Assembly (NCBI GenBank): GCA_910587765.1 | Contig: CAJUNR010000021.1 | Location: forward strand, 16,834 to 80,833 | Source of the DNA: an uncultured Lachnospiraceae bacterium | Lineage (GTDB): Bacteria > Bacillota > Clostridia > Lachnospirales > Lachnospiraceae | Direction of reading: 5' to 3' | DNA length: 64,000 nucleotides | Shown here: piece by piece, positions 7,737 through 14,779 of the stretch | How the letters are laid out: each line of letters starts with the position of its first letter | How positions within the stretch are numbered: position 1 is the stretch's first letter | Position numbers and translations under genes: made by a program | The notes under the pieces: generated by a model | Seen by the model: only the letters and a program-made list of their open reading frames with translations | Told to the model about the DNA's origin: nothing | The model's database searches: none

Positions 7737-8510
7737 ATGAGAATTTTGATGATACGCCATGGAGACCCGGACTATGAACATGATTCCCTGACAGAGACCG
7801 GGAAAAAAGAGGCGGCGCTGCTGGCGGAGACCGCAGGCGGCCTGCATCTGGGCGACTGCTTTGTCTCGCCTCTTGGCCGGGCAAAGGAGACGGCGTCCTA
7901 TACGCTGAAGAAACTGGGGCTTAAGGCGGAGACGCTGGACTGGCTGCAGGAATTTCCGGCAAAGCTTGATATCAATGATTCCGAAGAACTCCAGCGGGCT
8001 TATCCGGATACCAGAAAGGAAGGGGAGCGGTTCGCGTCCCGAATCGTCTGGGATATGATGCCGTCCTATTACCTGACTCATCCGGAATACATGGACCGGG
8101 AGGGTTGGAAAACTTCCGCGGTCGCCGCGCACAGCGATATCGTTTCGGTATATAAGAATGTGATCGAACATTTTGACCGGCTGCTTGCCGGATACGGCTA
8201 TGTGCGGGAGGGCATGCATTACCGGGTGGAAAAGGCGAACACGGATACGATCACTTTTTTCTGCCATTTTGGACTGACCTGTGTGCTGCTGTCCCACCTG
8301 ATCAATGTGTCGCCCTTTGCCCTCTGGCATGGACTGGTGCTGGCGCCCACTTCTGTGACGGAGATTACCACGGAAGAGCGGGAACGGGGAATCGCCATGT
8401 TCCGCAGCCAGCGCATGGGGGACGTCCATCATCTTCTGGCAGGCGGGACCGGGCCGTCCTTTGCGGCCAGATTCTGCGAGACTTATGACAATATGGAGCA
8501 GAGACACTGA
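7737..8510 (+). CDS. Histidine phosphatase (phosphoglycerate mutase-like) family protein
   Basis: A 257-residue protein opening with the phosphohistidine signature ILMIRHGDPDYEHDSLTETG and SPLGRAKETASYTL; the second catalytic histidine is probably in FFCHFGLTCVLL. This branch hydrolyses small phosphate esters; the substrate here is unknown. The start has a good SD (GGAGG). It ends just before a large inverted repeat. Confidence 0.82.
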   Translation: MRILMIRHGDPDYEHDSLTETGKKEAALLAETAGGLHLGDCFVSPLGRAKETASYTLKKLGLKAETLDWLQEFPAKLDINDSEELQRAYPDTRKEGERFASRIVWDMMPSYYLTHPEYMDREGWKTSAVAAHSDIVSVYKNVIEHFDRLLAGYGYVREGMHYRVEKANTDTITFFCHFGLTCVLLSHLINVSPFALWHGLVLAPTSVTEITTEERERGIAMFRSQRMGDVHHLLAGGTGPSFAARFCETYDNMEQRH

Positions 8511-8512
8511 CG

Positions 8513-8579
8513 GCGCCGCTGTTCACACCCACGTCCGGGCCGGCATCTACGAACGTGTGGATGATCGGGACAGCGGCGC
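8513..8579. repeat. Large imperfect inverted repeat between phosphatase and blaI-like gene
   Basis: GCGCCGCTGT (8513-8522) pairs with ACAGCGGCGC (8570-8579), with an inner CACAC/GTGTG pairing. It has terminator shape but no T run, so its role is uncertain. Confidence 0.6.
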
Positions 8580-8585
8580 ATCTGC

Positions 8586-8661
8586 TTGACAGCGCTCCTG
8601 CTTTTTGCTATATTTAAAAAATAAATAAATATTGAAAAAATATAAAAAACTATTGAAATAA
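8586..8661 (+). promoter_or_regulatory. Promoter of module A with TATTGAAA half-sites
   Basis: TTGACA (8586-8591), 17-bp spacer, TATATT (8609-8614). AAATATTGAAAAAA (8627-8640) and CTATTGAAATAA (8650-8661) repeat the half-site of the palindrome at 10469-10496, suggesting autoregulation by the BlaI-type repressor. Confidence 0.6.
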
Positions 8662-8680
8662 AAAACGGAGGTGCGCGAAC

Positions 8681-9061
8681 ATGGAAAAACAGATGACGCC
8701 GGCGGAAGAAGTCATCATGCAATGTCTGTGGGAATCGGGAGAGGATCTGACGGTCTATGAGCTCACAGAGCGTCTGAGGGAGCATTATGGGAAGGACTAT
8801 GCCAACAACGCCGTTGCCACATTCATGAAAAATCTGCTGAACAGAGGGCTGGTCAGCCGTTATAAAAAGCATCACTCTCATCAGTGGCATCCGGAGATCA
8901 ATATGGATGATTATCGGGATCAGAAGCTTCACAGCTTTCGGAAGCAGTGGTACCGGGGTTCCGGCGTCGGCATGCTGGCTTCCCTTGTGGAAACCTCTGA
9001 CCTTACAAAAGAAGATGTAAAGAAAATGAAGGAGCTTCTGGATGAATATATGGATGAATGA
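8681..9061 (+). CDS. BlaI/MecI/CopY-family transcriptional repressor (module A)
   Basis: A 126-residue protein beginning MTPAEEVIMQCLWESGEDLTVYELTERL, then the winged-helix segment NNAVATFMKNLLNRGLVSRY, matching the Penicillinase_R family. These repressors dimerise on palindromes and are usually inactivated by cleavage through a partner M56 membrane protease, which here is encoded by the next gene with a 20-nt overlap. It differs from the second copy at 29123 by one residue (Leu instead of Ile at position 28), while many silent sites differ, so both copies probably recognise the same operators. Confidence 0.92.
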   Translation: MEKQMTPAEEVIMQCLWESGEDLTVYELTERLREHYGKDYANNAVATFMKNLLNRGLVSRYKKHHSHQWHPEINMDDYRDQKLHSFRKQWYRGSGVGMLASLVETSDLTKEDVKKMKELLDEYMDE

Positions 9062-10418
9062 GTTGTGGATCCGGCTGGATATCCTGCTGCTTTTTAACTT
9101 CCTGACGGGCATTGCTGCATATCTGATCTGGCGTCTGACCGTCCGGCTGTGGAAGGGCCGCTGTCCGGTCCGGTATCTGCACCGGGGACTGCAGGGGGTG
9201 ATTCTCTGTTTCTGCGTGCCGGCCGCTTATACGCTGGTGTATCTGCACTTTAGAGATCTTGACGGTTCCTGGAACGGTAATTTTATGAACGGCACCGGTT
9301 TCCTCATGCGGGCGGCTTTCGGAACCGCCGCCGCCTGGTTCCTGGGCGCCCTTGTATCTGCGGTCCGCTGCGGAAGGGAATTATACCGGGAGCGCCCGGT
9401 AAAGAGTGCGGTTGTCTCGGAAGAGCAAAGTGAGGTCCGGGTCCTCCGGCAGCTTGGCAAAATCATGGGGATCCGGCGGCGGATTCCGGTCTGCCGGGGA
9501 GAGCGGCTGACGCCGGCCATCGGAGGATTTTTGCGCACCAGGCTGTATCTGGGGACGGAACTCCTGGAAGAGGAAGAGCTGCGGATGATCTTCCGCCATG
9601 AACTGTATCATTACAGGCATGGAGATATATGGATCCGGAGGCTGCTGCTCCTGCTTCGGATTGTATGGTGGTTCTGCCCGTGGTTCACATGCGGGAAGAT
9701 CAGCGAGGAATACCGAAGACTCAGTGAAGATTATGTGGATGAAGAGGTCTGCCGAGAGGAAGATATGGGCAGATATATACGGACTCTGCTGAAAACTGCT
9801 TTGCAGGGTGCGGAAAGGATGCATCTGACGCAGGCGACGGCTGCGGAAAACAGGTGCGATGTTTTAAGGAGGATAGAGAATATGAAGAGTTTACATAATA
9901 AAAAGAATATGACCCGTACCATGGCGGCTGTATGGACTACAGTCTGTCTGCTCATGGGAAGCACGACCGTATATGCGGCCGGCGCCGGCGTAATCGAAGG
10001 GTATGAGGCGCTGTATAAGGCGACGGTGGTGGAAGTTGAGGAGCAGGCAATAGAGGAACAGTATATAGAATATCGGGAAGAACCGGATGACGGCTGGGTG
10101 GCGGAAGAAGGGGAAGTGATGGATGACGGACGTTCTTCGACAGTGCCTTTTGAATGGACAGTGGGAGCGAATGCGTCAAAGAAAACCCCATCCTTTGAGA
10201 TGTCTTCCGGTGGATATATTACAGTCAGTGTATCAGTGGAGCCGACGGACTTGAAGGTAAACGTTGGAATTGTGGAGCCGAATGGAGGAAAGAGATACAT
10301 TACCGGTTCTGGTAGAATAACCCATACTTTTTCACTGGATCAAAGCGGCAGTTACAGTGTGTTTGTAGAGAATACAAATAACCAGAAGGTATATGTGGAG
10401 GGGGGTTATATAAAGTAA
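9042..10418 (+). CDS. M56 (BlaR1-like) membrane metallopeptidase with novel extracellular domain (module A)
   Basis: A 458-residue protein. The amino-terminal half has about three hydrophobic helices and the zinc motif HELYH (about residues 186-190) with ENRCDVLRRIENM after it, as in BlaR1/MecR1. A fourth helix (RTMAAVWTTVCLLMGSTTVYA) leads to an acidic linker and a beta-rich carboxy-terminal domain (PFEWTVGANASKKTPSFEMS...SLDQSGSYSVFVEN). There is no penicillin-binding sensor with SxxK, so beta-lactams are unlikely to be the signal. It overlaps the repressor gene, implying coupled translation. It presumably senses an external or envelope cue and destroys the repressor. Confidence 0.85.
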   Translation: MNIWMNELWIRLDILLLFNFLTGIAAYLIWRLTVRLWKGRCPVRYLHRGLQGVILCFCVPAAYTLVYLHFRDLDGSWNGNFMNGTGFLMRAAFGTAAAWFLGALVSAVRCGRELYRERPVKSAVVSEEQSEVRVLRQLGKIMGIRRRIPVCRGERLTPAIGGFLRTRLYLGTELLEEEELRMIFRHELYHYRHGDIWIRRLLLLLRIVWWFCPWFTCGKISEEYRRLSEDYVDEEVCREEDMGRYIRTLLKTALQGAERMHLTQATAAENRCDVLRRIENMKSLHNKKNMTRTMAAVWTTVCLLMGSTTVYAAGAGVIEGYEALYKATVVEVEEQAIEEQYIEYREEPDDGWVAEEGEVMDDGRSSTVPFEWTVGANASKKTPSFEMSSGGYITVSVSVEPTDLKVNVGIVEPNGGKRYITGSGRITHTFSLDQSGSYSVFVENTNNQKVYVEGGYIK

Positions 10419-10424
10419 TCTCCC

Positions 10425-10496
10425 GGCTTCTTTGTGCATGCGTGTACAAAGAAGCCATCGCTTAAAACATATTTTTCAATATATATTGAAAAATAT
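10425..10496 (+). promoter_or_regulatory. Hairpin and 28-bp perfect palindrome (candidate BlaI-type operator)
   Basis: GGCTTCTTTGT (10425-10435) pairs with ACAAAGAAGCC (10446-10456), a likely end-of-transcript hairpin after the M56 gene. Bases 10469-10496 then form a perfect 28-bp palindrome whose core is TTTTTCAATAT/ATATTGAAAAA. A close match lies at the same place after the second M56 gene (30913-30932). The position before the secreted-protein genes suggests an operator. Confidence 0.65.
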
Positions 10497-10645
10497 TAAA
10501 TATATGTTGAATACAGTGAAAACTATGATGTTAAATTTGTTTGAAATGTTCGTTTATAGGGGAAACAGGAAAGGAGGGCGGCGGAAGATCCCTTATATGT
10601 CGGATTGTTTTCAAAAATAAAATATTATTTTATGAAAGGTGAGAA

Positions 10646-11341
10646 ATGATGAAAAAATTTAAAATGTTAATTTCTGTTTTACTTCTGTTTGTTATGTGCA
10701 GTTCGGTAGTGTCCGCTGCTCCGGGTGCGGATACATGCATAACTGCTGATGGTTTGTCAGGAATAAAAATTTCAGATACCTCTGCAGATTATGTGATTCC
10801 TGAGGATCTGAAAGAAGGTTCTTCTATTATTCAGGCAGAGGATTCTATGCTGCGTAATCAGATCGGGGAACCAATGGATCAGATGTACTTTTACTATATG
10901 TATTTGTACCCAATTGTAGGAAATCCTGAAACCGGAGACGTTAAAGTATTAAATGTTCCTCTTGCAGGCGGCGCCTATCAGACAAGACAGTATTTTTCCG
11001 TTGAACATACATCAGCTGAAACAGTACAGATGTATCAGAAGGTTATCGAGCAGGGATATGATATGCTTGGGTGGCAGGCGAAGATTCAGTTCCGTTTTGA
11101 TTTTATAACACCTGTGTCATGGGTCAGAATGCAGAATTATCAGAATCCGGTAGAAGAAAATGTTCCACAGCCGCATAACGCTTATCAGACATATATTTAC
11201 ACGTTTAATTCATATTTTCAGACTAATCCATTGGAACAGTATACCATATCGTTTTCCGGAACTGTTCATCATTTTGATAAATATGATAAAAAAACAGAGG
11301 ATGTACCGTTTCATGCAGGCGTTTATTTTAATATGGATTAA
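10646..11341 (+). CDS. Secreted protein of unknown function (module A)
   Basis: A 231-residue protein with a clear signal peptide (KKFKMLISVLLLFVMCSSVVSAA, cleavage near residue 24). The mature part is rich in Tyr, Phe and Gln (QMYFYYMYLYPIVG; TYIYTFNSYFQTNPLEQY; ending PFHAGVYFNMD) and looks beta-rich. No known domain is recognised. The SD AAAGGTGAG precedes ATGATG, so either ATG may be used. The first ~60 residues are clearly related to the truncated ORF at 31063 in module B. It is lower in GC than the flanking metabolic genes. Confidence 0.7.
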   Translation: MMKKFKMLISVLLLFVMCSSVVSAAPGADTCITADGLSGIKISDTSADYVIPEDLKEGSSIIQAEDSMLRNQIGEPMDQMYFYYMYLYPIVGNPETGDVKVLNVPLAGGAYQTRQYFSVEHTSAETVQMYQKVIEQGYDMLGWQAKIQFRFDFITPVSWVRMQNYQNPVEENVPQPHNAYQTYIYTFNSYFQTNPLEQYTISFSGTVHHFDKYDKKTEDVPFHAGVYFNMD

Positions 11342-11355
11342 TAAGGAGTATTATT

Positions 11356-11880
11356 ATGACAATCAGAACGATCAATGGCTTTCAGGTCTATGCAGTGACC
11401 CGCAATGAGGTGGAATACAAACCGTCCTATTTTCAGCAGCAGGCGGAAAAATGGGTGGAAGGTGCAAAGAGGGACCAGCTGTCAGAAGAAGAACTGGATG
11501 CGCTCAAAAAGAAATACAATTCAAGAAATATGTCCAGAGAAGAAACGGTGGCGTTGCTGGGAGAGCTTGTGGAGGCTGGTATTATGACCCGGAGCACTGC
11601 CAGAGACATCTACTGCGGGGCCGTCCCTCTGGACGTCAGTAAGATCAATCCGACAAAGACCCAGGGGACACTGACCAAAAGCAGCGCTTCGATGAACAGC
11701 GGACTGAATCTTCCCGGTGCGCTGGGCGGCCTGGGTGCGATGTTCGGAACCTGCGGCCTGTCAGCTTACAAAAACTGGTATGAGTATGCGAAATCCTCTA
11801 CAGATGTGGATGTGAGCCAGTCGGCGTATTTTCAGGACTGCAATAAATACCTTGAGATTCTGGAACAGTTAAGCGCATAG
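11356..11880 (+). CDS. Small cytoplasmic protein of unknown function (module A)
   Basis: A 174-residue protein with no signal peptide or membrane helix, SD AAGGAG. The middle contains a charged helical stretch (DQLSEEELDALKKKYNSRNM, then EETVALLGELVEAGIMTRS) resembling a two-helix regulatory or chaperone-like domain, followed by a Gly-rich segment (LPGALGGLGAMFGTCGLSAY). It lies 14 nt after the secreted protein gene and is presumably co-transcribed. Function not recognised. Confidence 0.62.
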   Translation: MTIRTINGFQVYAVTRNEVEYKPSYFQQQAEKWVEGAKRDQLSEEELDALKKKYNSRNMSREETVALLGELVEAGIMTRSTARDIYCGAVPLDVSKINPTKTQGTLTKSSASMNSGLNLPGALGGLGAMFGTCGLSAYKNWYEYAKSSTDVDVSQSAYFQDCNKYLEILEQLSA

Positions 11881-11927
11881 GCAGGATTTTAACTTTATAG
11901 AAAATATTTGAAAGGAATATAAATCAA

Positions 11928-12419
11928 ATGAAAAAATATGCGGCATTATTCATGTCAGTTATTATGTTAATGATATTTTCAACAACAGCATTTGCAGCAG
12001 AAGGGAATGCTTCTGATCTAAGCGGTATATTTACAGAAAGCACCTGTATTAATATTACCGGAATAGAAAATGAAGAGGCAGTTACAAAAGCCTGGCCGGG
12101 ATCAGGGCCTGCTGCTCAAATATCAAGTGTATCCATTGAGCAGATAGGATTTCTGGATGTAGAAGGTCATGAGGGGAATGTGGGCATTTTGGTCAAGGTA
12201 ATGGGACATGGGCGAGATTATGCCAAATATGATAATGTTTCTGTAGATTATTTTATGCGTGATCACATTATTTTGAGCGGAACTCTGGTAGATGGCTGGT
12301 ACTATCTTTATGATTGCGGGACTCCCGTATTGGGCGACCATAGATTCGACATAAAGATGGTTTCTCATAATTATCCTTATACAGAAGGGACAGCATGGGC
12401 TACATTTACAATTAATTAG
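11928..12419 (+). CDS. Small secreted protein of unknown function (module A)
   Basis: A 163-residue protein with a signal peptide (KKYAALFMSVIMLMIFSTTAFAAE). The mature ~140 residues look like one beta-sandwich (VSIEQIGFLDVEGHEGNVGILVKV, then VDGWYYLYDCGTPVLGDHRF, ending TAWATFTIN). Two cysteines are present (STCINI and YDCGTP). No recognised family. SD AAAGGA at about 11910. Confidence 0.65.
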   Translation: MKKYAALFMSVIMLMIFSTTAFAAEGNASDLSGIFTESTCINITGIENEEAVTKAWPGSGPAAQISSVSIEQIGFLDVEGHEGNVGILVKVMGHGRDYAKYDNVSVDYFMRDHIILSGTLVDGWYYLYDCGTPVLGDHRFDIKMVSHNYPYTEGTAWATFTIN

Positions 12420-12434
12420 ACGAGAGGAAAGAAA

Positions 12435-13016
12435 ATGAGTATATTGGGTTTACAGAGCAGCCTGACTTCTGCGTCAGGATATTCGTCCGTCTTCGGTTCT
12501 GGAAACATGAAAGAAACTGTGTTTCGGGGAAGTATTTCCGGCAGGCAGCCGTCCGCTGCCGGAGGCGGAACCTTTCATGGGACTTTAAAAATGGGGTTTC
12601 TGCACAGTGAGTTCAGTCCGGTTACCGGACAGGAACTTCATATGAAATATGACGACAGTTCCACCGAGGAAGATCCGGTGATGCTTGTGGAGGGAAAAGA
12701 CATTCAGGGAAATGATTTTGTGAAAAAAATTCATTTGAACGATGTGGATCCGGAAAATGCGACCCCTGCGGAGATGACGGCGCTTCGTGTTCATCTGGCG
12801 CAGCAGGGAGACAGGAGTGTGAAGACCAGCAGCGGGATTCCTCTGAAAGCGCTGAGCAGCCGTCACAATGTAAATTCTTCCATGAACTTCAGACAGTATT
12901 ACGAAGGCTGGGCGTCTAATCTGGAACACGCAGGATTGCACCAGAATGCGGACCTGTACAGAAGTGAGCTGGAGCGGTATCTTTTTTACCATCGCGTCCA
13001 TTGGAAGGACAGTTAA
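12435..13016 (+). CDS. Conserved protein of unknown function (module A)
   Basis: A 193-residue protein without a signal peptide. The amino terminus is Ser/Gly-rich (LGLQSSLTSASGYSSVFGSG), followed by a central part with IHLNDVDPENATPAEMTALR, a motif I associate, from memory only, with small Lachnospiraceae proteins of unknown role. The carboxy terminus (ADLYRSELERYLFYHRVHW) is mirrored by a 24-codon relic at 32382-32456, showing that module B once carried this gene. It is followed by a strong terminator. Confidence 0.62.
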   Translation: MSILGLQSSLTSASGYSSVFGSGNMKETVFRGSISGRQPSAAGGGTFHGTLKMGFLHSEFSPVTGQELHMKYDDSSTEEDPVMLVEGKDIQGNDFVKKIHLNDVDPENATPAEMTALRVHLAQQGDRSVKTSSGIPLKALSSRHNVNSSMNFRQYYEGWASNLEHAGLHQNADLYRSELERYLFYHRVHWKDS

Positions 13017-13025
13017 AAAGAAATT

Positions 13026-13067
13026 TCACTGCCTGCTTTTCAGGGAAGTCCTGAAAGCAGGCAGTTT
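13026..13067 (+). terminator. Terminator ending module A
   Basis: CACTGCCTGCTTTTCAGG pairs with CCTGAAAGCAGGCAGT around GAAGT, followed by TT. The stem is long and nearly perfect. Confidence 0.75.
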
Positions 13068-13268
13068 CAAATCCATAAAGACTTTTTAGCTGTATTCGGG
13101 ATTCCGGCATTTGTTCTTGAAAACATTCGCATGTACATAGATTGGCCTGCAACGGATGAAATATCCTGTAATGTCAATTGCTTCAGGAAATTTGTGCAAT
13201 GCACATATAATATATTGACGTTATGTGCTACAAGTACTATAATGTTGGAAAGAAAGGGGGCTGTTATT

Positions 13269-13544
13269 ATGGCAACAACGAACATAACTATACGGATTGA
13301 TGAGAATTTAAAGGCTCAGCTGCAGGAGCTGGTTTCGAATCTTGGTATGGACATGACGACTTTTTTTACAATATCGGCGAAGCAGGCAGTGAGGGAACAA
13401 CGGATTCCATTCACAGTTTCTATGAACATTCCTAATGAGGAAACAAAGGAAGCAATAGAAGAAGTGCGGCAAATGAAGCGGAATCCTTCATATGGAAAGG
13501 CTTACACGGATGTGGACGAAATGATGAGGGATTTGCTGGAATGA
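13269..13544 (+). CDS. RelB/DinJ-family antitoxin
   Basis: The ATG at 13269 follows the SD AAAGAAAGGGGG; the frame is open further upstream but without a good start. The 91-residue protein begins ATTNITIRIDENLKAQLQEL, a ribbon-helix-helix DNA-binding segment, followed by the DinJ-type sequence GMDMTTFFTISAKQAVREQRIPF. The carboxy-terminal half (EEVRQMKRNPSYGKAYTDVDEMMRDLLE) would bind a YafQ-type ribonuclease. The toxin gene that overlaps its last 4 nt is broken, so this is an orphan antitoxin. Confidence 0.88.
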   Translation: MATTNITIRIDENLKAQLQELVSNLGMDMTTFFTISAKQAVREQRIPFTVSMNIPNEETKEAIEEVRQMKRNPSYGKAYTDVDEMMRDLLE

Positions 13545-13618
13545 AATATATCATAAAACCAACTACCAGATTTCAAAAGGATTTAAAGAGGATAAAAAGA
13601 AGAGGGTATGATATTTCG
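13541..13618 (+). pseudogene. Truncated YafQ-type toxin
   Basis: The first ~26 codons (KYIIKPTTRFQKDLKRIKRRGYDIS) match the start of YafQ/RelE-type mRNA interferases. At about 13618 the sequence runs into the antisense 3' end of the RpiR gene, and the ORF continues as unrelated sequence to 13777. The catalytic histidines of the YafQ carboxy terminus are absent. The junction coincides with the RpiR stop codon (13619-13621), so a rearrangement joined the two. Confidence 0.8.
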
Positions 13619-14506
13619 TCATTCCGCAAGATCTTCATTCGTTGCGATCCGTGCGCCTTCCAGGGCTTTTCCGTTGTTGATCTTTGTATTCAGATTCTCC
13701 TGATAGGAAAGAGAAAAGCACGTAGAAAACAGGATGTCCAGTATAAACTCGACGGATTTTTCCGTGGCAAAGGTTGAGATCTTGCTGTAAAGCTTTTCAC
13801 GGGAGGAGATCGAGAAGGTATAGCGGGCGTGCATGCGCAGCTTGTTATTTCCCACGCTGGTAATCGCGATGACCGGCACCTGCCGGGATTCGAGAATGGG
13901 CAGCAGGTTCACCGGTTCACGGGTTTCCGTATTGCCGGAGTAGGAGATCAGAATCGCGCAGTCTTCGCCGGTCAGAGAGGAGGCAAGAAGTCCGGAGTCA
14001 TTGCGGAGAGGGATCTCCACCTGTTTTCCGATCGTCATCATGCGGCGCTGAAAAAGTTCTCCGACCAGAATATTCGGGTTCATGCCAAAGAGGGCAGTGC
14101 GGCGGGATTTCACCAGCAGATCCGCCGCTTTTTTCATGGTGTGAGGGTTCAGAAGGTCCGCTGTATCCAGGATGCTTTCCACCTGCAGGCTGGACATTTT
14201 CCGGATAATGTCGGGAATGGTGTCGTCGCCGGTAAATGGAAAATTCGGATCAATATCGGAATAATGGCTCTCCTGATAGTGCTGCTCCGCCGCGAATGCT
14301 CCTGCAAATTCTTTCCATCCCTGGTAGCCCAGCGCTTTGGCGAACCGGACAAGCGCCGCCTTGGAAGTATAAGTCTCGTCAGCAATCTGCTGCGTCGTAT
14401 ATTCACTCACATGGCTCTTTTTTCTCAAAACAAATTCACCGATGGACTTTTTCGAACTGTTCTGGCTGGTCACGGTCAGCTCTTCCACACGCTGGAACAA
14501 AGTCAT
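13619..14506 (-). CDS. MurR/RpiR-family transcriptional regulator
   Basis: A 295-residue protein with an amino-terminal HTH (about 20-75: VSEYTTQQIADETYTSKAALVRFAKALGYQG) and a carboxy-terminal SIS sugar-isomerase domain (about 130-260: AILISYSGNTETREPVNLLPIL). Start fixed by SD GGAGGGGG. It is divergent from a beta-glucoside PTS/6-phospho-beta-glucosidase operon, so a phosphorylated beta-glucoside is the likely effector. Two direct-repeat sites lie in the shared intergenic region. Confidence 0.88.
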   Translation of the reverse strand: MTLFQRVEELTVTSQNSSKKSIGEFVLRKKSHVSEYTTQQIADETYTSKAALVRFAKALGYQGWKEFAGAFAAEQHYQESHYSDIDPNFPFTGDDTIPDIIRKMSSLQVESILDTADLLNPHTMKKAADLLVKSRRTALFGMNPNILVGELFQRRMMTIGKQVEIPLRNDSGLLASSLTGEDCAILISYSGNTETREPVNLLPILESRQVPVIAITSVGNNKLRMHARYTFSISSREKLYSKISTFATEKSVEFILDILFSTCFSLSYQENLNTKINNGKALEGARIATNEDLAE

Positions 14507-14562
14507 GGATTTCCCCCTCCTCTATCGCAGATCTTCCCTGTTTCCCTGATTATAACAAGAAT

Positions 14563-14669
14563 TGAAACAAACCGAAACAACAATTTTCCGAAAAAGAGCC
14601 AATGGCGGATGTTCGGTGAAACAGACCGAAACAGGGCCGGTTGAACCGGGAAAGCGGGATCGGTATAAT
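14563..14669 (+). promoter_or_regulatory. RpiR candidate operators and beta-glucoside operon promoter
   Basis: TGAAACAAACCGAAACAA (14563-14580) and TGAAACAGACCGAAACAG (14617-14634) are near-identical direct repeats 54 bp apart. The second lies just upstream of TTGAAC (14641-14646), 17-bp spacer, TATAAT (14664-14669). The upstream location would fit activation as well as repression. Confidence 0.65.
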
Positions 14670-14779
14670 AAAATCATCAAAGAAATGCTCCGGAACATTT
14701 CAGGGATCGCGCGGCGGCCGGGGGCTGCGGCGCAGGATCAAAGGTGAAGCTTGTAAAAAAGACGAGGAGGAAGCAGATC

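Noticed and set aside
6398..7738. 446-codon minus-strand frame over the DUF6688 gene
   Set aside because: The plus-strand protein has membrane helices and conserved family motifs; the opposite frame has neither.
8681..10418. Beta-lactam resistance regulator (BlaI-BlaR1) in the strict sense
   Set aside because: The M56 protein lacks the penicillin-binding sensor domain and no beta-lactamase or PBP2a-type gene is adjacent.
10432..10620. 62-codon ORF between the M56 gene and the first secreted-protein gene
   Set aside because: It overlaps the hairpin and palindrome, has no SD, and its counterpart in module B is not open.
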